Under the pieces are notes generated by a model that was given only the letters and a program-made list of their open reading frames with translations, had not been told where the DNA came from and searched no databases. Position numbers and translations under genes: made by a program. From NCBI RefSeq assembly GCF_014645555.1, contig NZ_BMLY01000001.1, positions 515,939-579,938 on the forward strand: a stretch of 64,000 nucleotides of DNA. The letters run 5' to 3'. Within the stretch, counting starts at the first letter, position 1. Each line of letters begins with the position of its first letter. Shown piece after piece: positions 36,394 to 45,645 of the stretch. Source of the DNA: Silvimonas amylolytica. Lineage in GTDB: Bacteria > Pseudomonadota > Gammaproteobacteria > Burkholderiales > Chitinibacteraceae.

Positions 36394-38823
36394 CTAGTGT
36401 TTGGTGGGCTGTGTGCCCGTTTCCACGCTTGGGCGATCGCTGGCTTGCGCCACGATCTCTTCTGCGTTATCAGCTTTGCCAGTGGCCGATTCGGGCTGGC
36501 TTTCAAGTGCGTGTCCCAACACCTGGTCAAACCATTTGACCGGATGGATAGTGAGGCCACGCTTGACGTTGTCAGGAATCTCAATCAAATCCTTGACGTT
36601 ACCTTCCGGGATCAACACATGCTTGATCCCGCCACGATGTGCCGCCAGCAGTTTTTCCTTCAGGCCGCCAATTGGCAAGACCTCGCCACGCAGGGTGATT
36701 TCACCCGTCATTGCCACATCGCAACGCACCGGCACATTGGTCATGATCGACGTCATGGCTGTTGCAATGGCGATACCGGCAGATGGGCCGTCCTTCGGAG
36801 TAGCGCCTTCTGGCAAGTGAATGTGGATGTCGTTCTTTTGATAAAACTCAGGATCTATGCCCAATTGCGCCGCCCGACTGCGGACTACCGACAGCGCGGC
36901 CTGGATTGATTCCTGCATCACTTCACCCAGTTTGCCGGTCTGGATTACCTTTCCCTTGCCCGGCAACTTCACGGCTTCAATGGTCAGCAATTCGCCGCCC
37001 ACTTCAGTCCATGCCAGGCCAGTCACCTGGCCTACCTGATTTTGCTGCTCTGCCATACCGTAATCGAAACGGCGAACACCCAGGTATTTATCCAGATTCT
37101 TGGGGTTAACCTGTTGTTTCTTGTCAGACGGCTTGAGCAAAAGATTCTTCACAACCTTGCGGCAAATCTTGGCCACTTCGCGATCAAGGCTACGTACACC
37201 AGCCTCACGCGTGTAGTAACGCACGATATCGCGCACGGCGGCATCCTGAATCACCAACTCGCCTTCCTTCACGCCGTTGGCCTTCATTTGCTTGGGCACG
37301 AGGTATTTGAGCGCGATATTGACCTTTTCGTCCTCTGTATAACCAGACAAACGGATGACTTCCATCCGGTCCAGCAACGCAGGAGGAATGTTCAGGGTGT
37401 TGGCCGTAGCAACGAACATAACGTCCGAGAGATCGTAATCGACTTCCAGGTAGTGATCGCTGAACGAGTTGTTCTGTTCCGGATCGAGCACTTCCAGCAA
37501 CGCCGACGAAGGATCTCCACGGAAATCCGCGCCCATCTTATCCACTTCATCCAGCAAGAACAGCGGATTCTTCACGCCGGCCTTGGTCATGGATTGCAGA
37601 ATTTTACCCGGCATGGAACCGATATACGTGCGACGGTGGCCGCGAATCTCGGCTTCATCACGCATACCACCCAAGGCCATACGCACGAACTTGCGGTTCG
37701 TGGCACGGGCGATAGATTCGCCCAGAGAAGTCTTACCCACGCCAGGAGGGCCAACAAGGCACAGGATCGGGCCTTTAAGCTTCTCTACACGGCTTTGCAC
37801 GGCGAGATACTCAAGAATGCGCTCTTTGACCTTCTCAAGGCCATAGTGCTCGGTATCGAGCACGTCTTCGGCAGCGGCCACATCTTTACTGATCTTGGTC
37901 TTTTTCTTCCAGGGCAAGGCCAGCATGGTATCGATGTAATTACGCACCACGGTCGCTTCAGCCGACATGGGTGACATCATGCGCAGCTTCTTCAGTTCGG
38001 CTTCAGCCTTCTCGCGCGCTTCTTTGCTCATGCCGGCACTCTTGATACGCTTTTCAAGCTCATCAAGATCCGCATTTTCGTCCAGCTCACCCAGTTCTTT
38101 CTGAATAGCTTTGACTTGCTCGTTGAGGTAGTACTCGCGCTGGCTCTTTTCCATCTGGCGCTTGACGCGGCCACGGATGCGCTTTTCTACCTGCAGGATG
38201 TCCAGCTCGGTTTCCAGTTGCTTGAGCAGGTGTTCCATCCGGCGCTTGACGTCACCCATTTCCAGAATGGCCTGCTTTTGCTCAAGCTTGAGCGGCAGGT
38301 GGGCTGCAATGGTATCTGCCAGGCGACCGGCAATCTCGATGCCAGACAAGGAAGTCAGCACCTCTGGCGGGATCTTCTTGTTCAGTTTGACGTATTGGTC
38401 GAACTGAGACAGCAAGGCACGGCGCATGGCCTCTGCCTCGTGGCCCTCATCTTCGCCCGGCTCATGCGGCAACGCTTCCGCACTAAAGTAGCCATCCTCG
38501 TCCTTGAGACTGAGCATATCGGCACGCTGCAGGCCTTCAACCAGCACCTTGACGGTACCGTCAGGCAGCTTCAACAATTGCAGGACCGTTGCGATCGTAC
38601 CAACGGGGTAGATGTCTGCCATCGCAGGTTCATCTTTCTGCGCATTCTTTTGCGCGACCAACAGAATATGACGGCCAGCCTCCATGGCGGCTTCCAGCGC
38701 ACGGATTGACTTGGGACGGCCCACAAACAGCGGAATCACCATGTGCGGAAAGACGACGACGTCTCTGAGCGGCAACATGGGGAAGCTGGCGACTTCAGCG
38801 GGCAATGCGTGGTTTTCTGACAT
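36394..38823 (-). CDS. lon: ATP-dependent protease Lon
   Basis: From the ATG at 38823 the product has 809 residues. It has the Lon N-domain ([23 protein letters not shown]), a coiled coil near 195-285, the AAA+ module with Walker A GPPGVGKT at 358-365 and Walker B FLLDEVDK, and the protease domain with the catalytic dyad Ser681 (PKDGPSAG) and Lys724 (GGLKEK). It degrades misfolded and regulatory proteins. The frame is open to 39000, but [10 protein letters not shown] is the proper start. A sigma32-like promoter can be drawn upstream, matching its usual heat-shock control. Confidence 0.98.
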   Translation of the reverse strand: MSENHALPAEVASFPMLPLRDVVVFPHMVIPLFVGRPKSIRALEAAMEAGRHILLVAQKNAQKDEPAMADIYPVGTIATVLQLLKLPDGTVKVLVEGLQRADMLSLKDEDGYFSAEALPHEPGEDEGHEAEAMRRALLSQFDQYVKLNKKIPPEVLTSLSGIEIAGRLADTIAAHLPLKLEQKQAILEMGDVKRRMEHLLKQLETELDILQVEKRIRGRVKRQMEKSQREYYLNEQVKAIQKELGELDENADLDELEKRIKSAGMSKEAREKAEAELKKLRMMSPMSAEATVVRNYIDTMLALPWKKKTKISKDVAAAEDVLDTEHYGLEKVKERILEYLAVQSRVEKLKGPILCLVGPPGVGKTSLGESIARATNRKFVRMALGGMRDEAEIRGHRRTYIGSMPGKILQSMTKAGVKNPLFLLDEVDKMGADFRGDPSSALLEVLDPEQNNSFSDHYLEVDYDLSDVMFVATANTLNIPPALLDRMEVIRLSGYTEDEKVNIALKYLVPKQMKANGVKEGELVIQDAAVRDIVRYYTREAGVRSLDREVAKICRKVVKNLLLKPSDKKQQVNPKNLDKYLGVRRFDYGMAEQQNQVGQVTGLAWTEVGGELLTIEAVKLPGKGKVIQTGKLGEVMQESIQAALSVVRSRAAQLGIDPEFYQKNDIHIHLPEGATPKDGPSAGIAIATAMTSIMTNVPVRCDVAMTGEITLRGEVLPIGGLKEKLLAAHRGGIKHVLIPEGNVKDLIEIPDNVKRGLTIHPVKWFDQVLGHALESQPESATGKADNAEEIVAQASDRPSVETGTQPTKH

Positions 38824-38858
38824 TTTGAGAGCCCTGTGTTGAGTGGGAACTGGATCAA

Positions 38859-38887
38859 TAATGTGGCTTGCAGCGCTGAAATTCAAC
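38859..38887 (-). promoter_or_regulatory. possible sigma32 promoter of lon
   Basis: On the minus strand GTTGAAT (38881-38887), a 14-base spacer and CCACATTA (38859-38866) fit the CTTGAAA / CCCCATNT heat-shock consensus at 5 of 7 and 5 of 7 positions. The site is 36 bases before the lon start. Confidence 0.4.
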
Positions 38888-38941
38888 GTTTGCCTGCCAT
38901 TTAGCCAGAGAATCTGCCCGCCCTCCGGCTTTGGGCAAGCG

Positions 38942-38977
38942 TAAAAAGCAAAGTGCCAGACCGCTAAGGGTCTGGCA
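38942..38977 (-). terminator. intrinsic terminator or attenuator between clpX and lon
   Basis: TGCCAGACC and GGTCTGGCA form a 9-bp stem, followed on the minus strand by CTTTGCTTTTT. It would end or weaken the clpX transcript ahead of the lon promoter. Confidence 0.7.
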
Positions 38978-39046
38978 GCATTGAAGAAATGCTTGCGCAC
39001 CTGCAGATGCGCAATCTTTTCAGAGCATCATTAAAAAATGATGAGA

Positions 39047-40342
39047 TCAGGCAGCAGCTGGCTCAGCCGGCTCAGCAGGAATGCGTTGCGGTTGCGCACC
39101 TTCCAGAATCACCGAGTCATCAACCACCACACGCGCAACGCCTTCCAGCGCTGGCAGTTCGTACATGGTATCCAGCAAGGATGACTCCAGAATCGAGCGC
39201 AAACCACGCGCGCCAGTCTTGCGTTCCATTGCCTTGCGGGCAATGGCTTGAAGACCTTCCTGCGTGATATCCAGCTTTACATCTTCCATTTCAAACAGGC
39301 GCTGGTATTGCTTGACCAGGGCGTTTTTCGGCTCGGTCAGAATATTGACGAGGGCAGCCTCATCCAATTCATCCAGCGTTGCAATGACAGGTACGCGGCC
39401 AACGAATTCCGGGATCAGACCAAAGCGGATCAGATCATCCGGTTCTACGTCATGCAGCAACTTGCCGATCGTGGTCTGGTCCTCTTTGCTGGCAACCTCA
39501 GCACCAAAACCAATCCCGCCTTTTTCCGAACGATTGCGGATGATTTTGGCCAGGCCTTCAAACGCACCACCCACAATAAACAGGATGTTGGTGGTATCGA
39601 CCTGCGGCATTTCGTGGTTCGGGTGCTTGCGGCCACCATGCGGCGGCACGGAGGCAACCGTCCCCTCGATCAGCTTGAGCAGCGCTTGCTGCACGCCTTC
39701 ACCGGACACGTCACGCGTAATCGACGGGTTCTCGCTCTTGCGGGCGATCTTGTCGATTTCATCGATATACACAATACCGCGCTGGGCTTTTTCAATGTCG
39801 TAATCACACTGTTGCAGCAGCTTGGCGATGATGTGCTCGACGTCCTCGCCCACATAACCGGCTTCGGTCAGCGTTGTGGCATCGGCAATCACAAAGGGTA
39901 CATCCAGCTTTTTGGCCATGGTTTGCGCCAGCAAGGTCTTGCCAGAGCCTGTCGGGCCAATCAGCAGGATGTTGGACTTGGACAGTTCAACATCACCACC
40001 CGCGGTCTTCTCACCTTTGGTAGAGAGCCGCTTGTAGTGGTTGTAAACCGCCACAGCCAGGATTTTCTTGGCACGCTCCTGACCGATGACATATTGATCC
40101 AGCGTATCGCGGATCTCTGTCGGCAGCGGCAGCCGCTTGCCAGTCGGAGTTTGCGGTTCAACCGCAGCGCCAATCTGGGCAGTGCCTTCTTCGGTGAGGA
40201 TGTCGTTGCACAGTTCGATACACTCGTTGCAGATAAATACCTGCGGACCAGCGATCAGTTTGGTCACTTCATGCTGACTCTTGCCGCAAAACGAGCAATA
40301 CAGCAGCTTTTCCTTGGATTTGTCTTTGGGCTTGTCAGTCAT
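39047..40342 (-). CDS. clpX: ATP-dependent Clp protease ATPase subunit ClpX
   Basis: The 431-residue product has the N-terminal zinc-binding domain (Cys16, Cys19, Cys38, Cys41), Walker A GPTGSGKT at 129-136, Walker [12 protein letters not shown], sensor residues and the IGF loop (GGIGFGAEV) that docks on ClpP. ClpX unfolds substrates and feeds them into ClpP. The C-terminus ends in an Ala/Pro-rich tail ([10 protein letters not shown]). It lies 84 bases downstream of clpP with a terminator-like hairpin between them. Confidence 0.98.
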   Translation of the reverse strand: MTDKPKDKSKEKLLYCSFCGKSQHEVTKLIAGPQVFICNECIELCNDILTEEGTAQIGAAVEPQTPTGKRLPLPTEIRDTLDQYVIGQERAKKILAVAVYNHYKRLSTKGEKTAGGDVELSKSNILLIGPTGSGKTLLAQTMAKKLDVPFVIADATTLTEAGYVGEDVEHIIAKLLQQCDYDIEKAQRGIVYIDEIDKIARKSENPSITRDVSGEGVQQALLKLIEGTVASVPPHGGRKHPNHEMPQVDTTNILFIVGGAFEGLAKIIRNRSEKGGIGFGAEVASKEDQTTIGKLLHDVEPDDLIRFGLIPEFVGRVPVIATLDELDEAALVNILTEPKNALVKQYQRLFEMEDVKLDITQEGLQAIARKAMERKTGARGLRSILESSLLDTMYELPALEGVARVVVDDSVILEGAQPQRIPAEPAEPAAA

Positions 40343-40369
40343 ATCCCCCCCTCTTGGAAGAAGAGCGAG

Positions 40370-40409
40370 AAAAAAATAAAACCGCCAGCATGTATGACAG
40401 TCTGGCGGT
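40370..40409 (-). terminator. attenuator between clpP and clpX
   Basis: ACCGCCAG and CTGGCGGT form an 8-bp stem, followed on the minus strand by TTTTATTTTTTT. Because clpP and clpX are normally co-transcribed, it probably lets only part of the transcripts reach clpX. Confidence 0.7.
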
Positions 40410-40426
40410 CAGAATGGATTACCGGA

Positions 40427-41053
40427 TCAGGCCGTGCCTGCCCGCTTCACCAGCACTTCGTCAATCAGACCATAGGATTTGGACTCTTCAGCACTCATGA
40501 AGTTGTCGCGATCCGTATCACGCTCGAGGGTTTCGAGCGACTGGCCAGTGTGGAACGCCATACGCTCGTTCAGTGTACGCTTGGTTTTCAAGAGTTCGCG
40601 AGCGTGAATTTCGATATCCGATGCCTGACCTTGCAAGCCGCCAATCAGCGGCTGGTGAATCATGATGCGGGAATGTGGCAAGGCAAAACGCTTGCCTTTC
40701 TCACCCGCAGTCAGCAGGAATGCCCCCATGCTCGCCGCCATGCCCACGCACAATGTGGAAACAGCAGGCTTGATGAACTGCATGGTGTCATAGATGGCGA
40801 GACCGGCTGTCACCGAACCGCCAGGAGAATTGATATACAGCGAGATGTCCTTGTCCGGGTTTTCCGATTCAAGGAACAAGAGCTGGGCAACCACCAGGTT
40901 GGCGGTCTGATCGTTCACCGGACCGACCAGAAACACCACCCGTTCTTTCAGCAGACGCGAATAAATGTCGTAAGAACGCTCACCGCGGCCGCTTTGCTCA
41001 ACAACCATCGGAATATATCCGAGGCCTTGGGGTTCAAATTCCGGTCGTTGCAT
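40427..41053 (-). CDS. clpP: ATP-dependent Clp protease proteolytic subunit ClpP
   Basis: The 208-residue product has the ClpP catalytic triad: Ser108 in GMAASMG, His133 in MIHQP and Asp183 in [30 protein letters not shown] is the oxyanion loop region. The first ~13 residues are a probable propeptide. ClpP forms a double heptamer and works with ClpX (next gene) or ClpA. It lies 67 bases downstream of tig. Confidence 0.98.
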   Translation of the reverse strand: MQRPEFEPQGLGYIPMVVEQSGRGERSYDIYSRLLKERVVFLVGPVNDQTANLVVAQLLFLESENPDKDISLYINSPGGSVTAGLAIYDTMQFIKPAVSTLCVGMAASMGAFLLTAGEKGKRFALPHSRIMIHQPLIGGLQGQASDIEIHARELLKTKRTLNERMAFHTGQSLETLERDTDRDNFMSAEESKSYGLIDEVLVKRAGTA

Positions 41054-41120
41054 GGTTTTCCTCTTCAGTTTGGGTATCCGCCATCCTGGCCGGACACCCC
41101 AAACCGGGGATCCGGGCCGA

Positions 41121-42434
41121 TCAAGCTTGTTGCTGTTGGCCCATCAGTTCTTCAAAGGAGACCGTCTTTTCGACAGTCTTGCCCTTCGATTGCACAAACG
41201 CGACCACGTTGTCTTCCAGCGCCATGGATTCCGGGCCAGCCAAACGGTCACGCTGCTCATAGTACCAGCCCACCACGTCGGCCGGGTCTTCGTAGTTCTG
41301 TGCCAGATCTTCGATGATGGCCTTGACCTGTTCCGGCTTGGCTTCAAGGCTGTTTGCCTTGACCACTTCTGCCAGTACGAGGCCCAGATGTACGCGACGA
41401 CGAGCTTGCGCCTCGAACATTTGCGGGGAGAACGGTACCAATTTGGGATCAATACCGCGCTGTTTCAAGTCGGCTTGTGCAGCCTCTGCCAAACGACCGA
41501 TTTCCATACCAACGAGCGCCTTGGGCAATTCGACCGGCGTAGCGTCGATCAGCGCGGACATCACGCTTTCCTTGGCACGGGCTTTCAAGCGGAAACGGAC
41601 TTCGCGTTCCAGATTGGATTTAACTTCTTCACGCATCTTGGCGACGTCGCCGTCTTCAATACCCAGGCTCTTGGCGAAGTCAACGTTCACTTCCGGCAGA
41701 ATGGCTTGCGCAACGTTCTTCACGGTGATGGCAAACACGGCTTTTTTACCAGCCACATCTTTACCGTGATAGTCGGCCGGGAAATTCACTTCCACGTCCT
41801 TGGTTTCATCTTCCTTCATGCCGCGAATACCGGCTTCGAACTCAGGCAACATCTGGCCCTTGCCCAGCAAGAACGCGTAATTGTCGGAAGAACCACCTTC
41901 AAACGGCTCACCGTCAATGGTGCCCTTGAAGTCGATAATGACACGGTCTTCGTCAGCAGCAACACGCTCGACACGCTCGTAACGGGTGCGCTGGCGGCGC
42001 AGGATATCCAGCGTCTTGTCGATTTCGGCATCGGACACATCCAGCACCGGCTTTTCGATTTCCACGCCATCGAGCTTGCCAACAACCACTTCCGGATAGA
42101 TTTCGAAGGTCGCGACGAATTCGAAATCGCCTTCAGCGGTAGAACCTTCCTTCGGCTCGAAACGCGGGTAGCCAGCAACGCTCAGCTTTTGCTCTTGCAC
42201 AGCTTCGCCGAACGAACGCTCAACGGTTTCGCCCATGACTTCTTCTTGAACGCGGAAGCCATATTGTTGCGAAACGATGCTCATCGGAGCCTTGCCCGGA
42301 CGGAAACCGTCGACACGGGCAGTCTTGGCGACGCGCTTCAGGCGGGCGCTAACCTCTTGATTAATCAGGTCACGCGGTACGGAGAAGCTGAGGCGACGTT
42401 CGAGCGCACCCAGGGTTTCCAGTTGAGCTTGCAT
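41121..42434 (-). CDS. tig: trigger factor
   Basis: From the ATG at 42434 the product has 437 residues with the ribosome-binding domain ([19 protein letters not shown] and GFRPGKAP near residue 45), the FKBP-type isomerase domain ([19 protein letters not shown]) and the chaperone C-domain. Trigger factor binds the ribosomal exit tunnel via the GFRxGKxP loop. An ATG at 42446 is directly next to the AAGG and therefore less likely. It heads the tig-clpP-clpX-lon block. Confidence 0.97.
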   Translation of the reverse strand: MQAQLETLGALERRLSFSVPRDLINQEVSARLKRVAKTARVDGFRPGKAPMSIVSQQYGFRVQEEVMGETVERSFGEAVQEQKLSVAGYPRFEPKEGSTAEGDFEFVATFEIYPEVVVGKLDGVEIEKPVLDVSDAEIDKTLDILRRQRTRYERVERVAADEDRVIIDFKGTIDGEPFEGGSSDNYAFLLGKGQMLPEFEAGIRGMKEDETKDVEVNFPADYHGKDVAGKKAVFAITVKNVAQAILPEVNVDFAKSLGIEDGDVAKMREEVKSNLEREVRFRLKARAKESVMSALIDATPVELPKALVGMEIGRLAEAAQADLKQRGIDPKLVPFSPQMFEAQARRRVHLGLVLAEVVKANSLEAKPEQVKAIIEDLAQNYEDPADVVGWYYEQRDRLAGPESMALEDNVVAFVQSKGKTVEKTVSFEELMGQQQQA

Positions 42435-42533
42435 GTGTTGATCCATCCTTCACATTGATTCAGTGCGGCCAACAAGCACCGCTTGGGCCAGGGCGACCCG
42501 GGGAATCCGGGTCTCTCTAAAATAAAAACCTTG

Positions 42534-42618
42534 TGGTGCGAGCGGGGAGAATCGAACTCCCACGCCTTGCGGCGCTGGAACCTAAATCCAGTGCGTCTAC
42601 CAATTCCGCCACGCTCGC
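42534..42618 (-). tRNA. tRNA-Leu (anticodon TAG)
   Basis: An 85-nt class II tRNA with encoded CCA: acceptor GCGAGCG pairs with CGCTCGC, the anticodon arm CTGGA-TTTAGGT-TCCAG gives TAG, and a long variable arm is present. It lies 99 bases upstream of tig on the same strand. Confidence 0.97.
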
Positions 42619-42867
42619 TTTAGGGAACTGAACCTGCCAAACCGGCGCTTGCCGTTGGCAACCGATCGCAATGCGCCCAGCGCGTACGATCCGTAAATCC
42701 AGGTCAAACCGCGATTATAAAGGATATGTTGCACGAAAAACAAACACGCTCTGGGCGGTTTCGTTCGCTTTGGCGCTTTATGTCATACTTCTGCCCGGGT
42801 TATTCAGGTAAAAAGCACGCCTGAACCTCTCCCCGCCTGTCGCGGGGTACCCATTTGCCCTGGACAA

Positions 42868-43971
42868 GTGATCGTATCCGTGAGCCTTGCTTTTCCCGAC
42901 CCCGTTTTGCTGCGCGTGATGATTTCAGGCGCGGCGTCTCTCGATACACGTCTGCACTGGTGCGGCATTGATGCAACAGGCAAGTTGTATTCCGGACAAT
43001 CCAGCCTCTCTCACCTGCCTGCCGCGCCTGCCGTAGAACTGGTCTTGTTGCCGGCAGCGTACTCGTGGCATGTGCTGGAGCTACCCAAACAATCGCCGCA
43101 GCGCCTGCGCGCCCTGGTGCCGCACGCACTGGATGACCGCATGCTGGGCAGCCAGGTGCGTCATTTCGGCATCGGCGACACCAGCACCGGCCAGACGCGC
43201 GTCATTGCTTGCGATAAAGCCTGGCTACAGCAGTGGCTGGATTTATTCCGCGCGCAAGGCATTGTCGTGCGTGCCGCATGGGCGCTGGTCGATTTGTTAC
43301 CGGCCGAAGATGAATGGCAACGCCTGGATACTGAAGAGGGTGTCCTGCTGGCTCGCCAGGATGAAAGCGTCTGGTTTGATGCCGCAGCGATCGCGGACCA
43401 GTGGCTGGCCGATCAGCCAGTAAAGCAAGCCCGGTGGCCCGATGTTTGCGGTGACAAGCCACGCCACGGCGCCATCAATTTGCTGCAAGGCGAACTAACA
43501 CCCAGTTTTTCCCTGCCGTTTGATCCGAAAAGATTCAAGCGCACGGCAGGCATCCTCATTGCATTACTGGTTGTCATGACGGTCACCAGCGCATGGGACT
43601 GGTGGCAATTGCGCCAGCAAGCAACCGCGCTGCAACGTGAATTGCGCCAGACCTTCGCCGCCGCTTTTCCGGGCACGCCAATTGTTGATCCGGTTTTGCA
43701 ACTGCAAAGCCAGTTGCAAGCCGCCGGGGTCGGCCAGGGCACTACAGCAACGGGCACTGACTTTACGGCCATGCTGCAGCGGATCGACGCCGTTGCCAGC
43801 GGCACGCAGTTGAAGCGACTGCAATTTGAAAACGGCCAGTTGCAAATGGAACTGGCGAGTAACGACGCCCCGGCACTCCAACAAAAACTCGCTGGCGCCG
43901 GCTTTAAGGTCGACTCACAACCGGGATCGGTCAACAATACCGTTCTGCGCATTCAAGGGGGCCAGAAATGA
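42868..43971 (+). CDS. gspL: type II secretion system protein GspL
   Basis: The 367-residue product has the GspL layout: an actin-like cytoplasmic domain (LLRVMISGAASLDTRLHWCGIDATG, then LPAAYSWHVLELPKQSPQRLRALVPHALDDRML), one membrane helix near 226-246 (TAGILIALLVVMTVTSAWDW), and a periplasmic ferredoxin-like domain. GspL links the GspE ATPase to GspM and the pseudopilus. The start is a GTG at 42868; GTG at 42880 is an alternative, and no good SD distinguishes them. It is followed by gspM with a four-base overlap, but no gspK or other gsp gene precedes it. Confidence 0.88.
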   Translation: MIVSVSLAFPDPVLLRVMISGAASLDTRLHWCGIDATGKLYSGQSSLSHLPAAPAVELVLLPAAYSWHVLELPKQSPQRLRALVPHALDDRMLGSQVRHFGIGDTSTGQTRVIACDKAWLQQWLDLFRAQGIVVRAAWALVDLLPAEDEWQRLDTEEGVLLARQDESVWFDAAAIADQWLADQPVKQARWPDVCGDKPRHGAINLLQGELTPSFSLPFDPKRFKRTAGILIALLVVMTVTSAWDWWQLRQQATALQRELRQTFAAAFPGTPIVDPVLQLQSQLQAAGVGQGTTATGTDFTAMLQRIDAVASGTQLKRLQFENGQLQMELASNDAPALQQKLAGAGFKVDSQPGSVNNTVLRIQGGQK

Positions 43972-44441
43972 ACCAGTATCTCGCCCGCGCGCAGCAGTTC
44001 TGGCTTGCCCGCAATGCCCGCGAACGCACCATGCTTAGCGCTTGCGCGGCGGTGATCACGTTTGCCATCCTCTATCTCGGGATATGGCAACCCCTGGTCA
44101 CACAACGCGCCCAACTGGAAAAGCGTGTACCACAACTGCAATCCCAGTTGGCGCAAATGCAACACGATCTGCAACTTCTGAAAGGCGGGCCCACAGTTGC
44201 CCGTACCGATGATCTGCGCCAGGCTGTGTCTTCCAGTTTGCAGCAGCATGGCATCAAGGCCGACCTTCAGGCCCTGCCTGATAACAAGATCCGCATTGAT
44301 GCACCGCAGGCTGAATTCGCGCAGGTGCTTGATTTACTGGGCGCCCTGCCCCGTGAGACCGGCGCGCATGTGGCGTCCTTTGATGCAAACGGCGCCCAGA
44401 ACAATGGCATCGTGCATTTTTCTGCGGTGGTGCAACGATGA
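43968..44441 (+). CDS. gspM: type II secretion system protein GspM
   Basis: The 157-residue bitopic protein has a short N-terminus with ARNARERTML, a membrane helix near 24-42, a coiled-coil segment (LEKRVPQLQSQLAQMQHDLQ) and a small periplasmic alpha/beta domain. This is the GspM design; it stabilises GspL at the inner membrane. It overlaps gspL by four bases and gspN by four bases, indicating tight translational coupling. Confidence 0.88.
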   Translation: MNQYLARAQQFWLARNARERTMLSACAAVITFAILYLGIWQPLVTQRAQLEKRVPQLQSQLAQMQHDLQLLKGGPTVARTDDLRQAVSSSLQQHGIKADLQALPDNKIRIDAPQAEFAQVLDLLGALPRETGAHVASFDANGAQNNGIVHFSAVVQR

Positions 44442-45157
44442 AAGCCCGTTTGAAACATCCCTTGTTGTGGCTCGGGATCGCCTTTTTTGTTGTGTTTGCC
44501 TTGTTCCGTCTACCGGTTGTTCTGCTCACCAGCGCGATACCGGCCCCGGTTAAAGCTGGTGATGTAACCGGCTCGTTATGGCAAGGCCGCGTCGGTCAAT
44601 TGGGCTTGGGTGATCAGCTTTTGCTGCAAGATGTGCGCTGGAGATTGCAGCCCGCCGCCTTGTTACGCGGTCAACTAGCGTGGCAACTTGACACCAAAGA
44701 TGGCAACGAACCCGGCCAGGCACGCGCTGTCTTGGGGCTTGGCGGCTGGAAGCTGGAGCAAGTTGCGCTGAACATGCCGGCGGCGCCGTTGTTTGCGCAG
44801 GTCAAGATGCTCTCCCCGTTCCGCCTGGGTGGTCGCCTGCAAGTGCGCGCGCCGCAAATCAGCGCCGCACATCTGGAACAGATCAACATGCAACTGACCG
44901 ACGCGACTTCCATGGTGACGCCGCAAGCCAATCCGTTTGGCAACTATGTCATCACCATCAATCAGGCCGGCAACACGCCAAACTGGCAGATTTCGCCGCA
45001 GGGCGGTTTGTTGTCGATTTCTGGCAACGGGCAGATCACCAACAATGGGCCGACTGGCTCTCTGACATTCACCCCCACCAAGGGCAAAGAAGCGCTGTTC
45101 ACCAGCCTTTTGGACCGGATGGGTAGTGGGCACACCATCAAGCTTGGCGGTCAGTGA
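44438..45157 (+). CDS. gspN: type II secretion system protein GspN
   Basis: The 239-residue product has an N-terminal membrane anchor (LLWLGIAFFVVFALFRLPVVLL) and the GspN pattern VTGSLWQGRVGQLGLG...VRWRLQPAALLRGQLAWQ, with a repetitive beta-rich periplasmic part ending in TPTKGKEALFTSLLDRMG. GspN is present only in some type II systems and its role is less clear. It closes the gspLMN trio and is followed after 81 bases by glnB. Confidence 0.87.
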   Translation: MKARLKHPLLWLGIAFFVVFALFRLPVVLLTSAIPAPVKAGDVTGSLWQGRVGQLGLGDQLLLQDVRWRLQPAALLRGQLAWQLDTKDGNEPGQARAVLGLGGWKLEQVALNMPAAPLFAQVKMLSPFRLGGRLQVRAPQISAAHLEQINMQLTDATSMVTPQANPFGNYVITINQAGNTPNWQISPQGGLLSISGNGQITNNGPTGSLTFTPTKGKEALFTSLLDRMGSGHTIKLGGQ

Positions 45158-45577
<420 letters not shown>

Positions 45578-45600
45578 GCCACTGACGTGGCATGTCGCCC

Positions 45601-45634
45601 AACTAAAAAGTCCCGCAAGCGGGACTTTTTAGTT
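45601..45634. terminator. bidirectional terminator between glnB and priA
   Basis: AACTAAAAAGTCCCGC, an AA loop, then the mirror image GCGGGACTTTTTAGTT. The fully symmetric structure can serve both convergent genes. Confidence 0.92.
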
Positions 45635-45645
45635 TTCTGCTTCCG

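Noticed and set aside
39248-42458. Plus-strand frames of 689 and 468 codons opposite clpX, clpP and tig
   Set aside because: Shadows of highly conserved minus-strand genes; one runs through the clpP-clpX attenuator.
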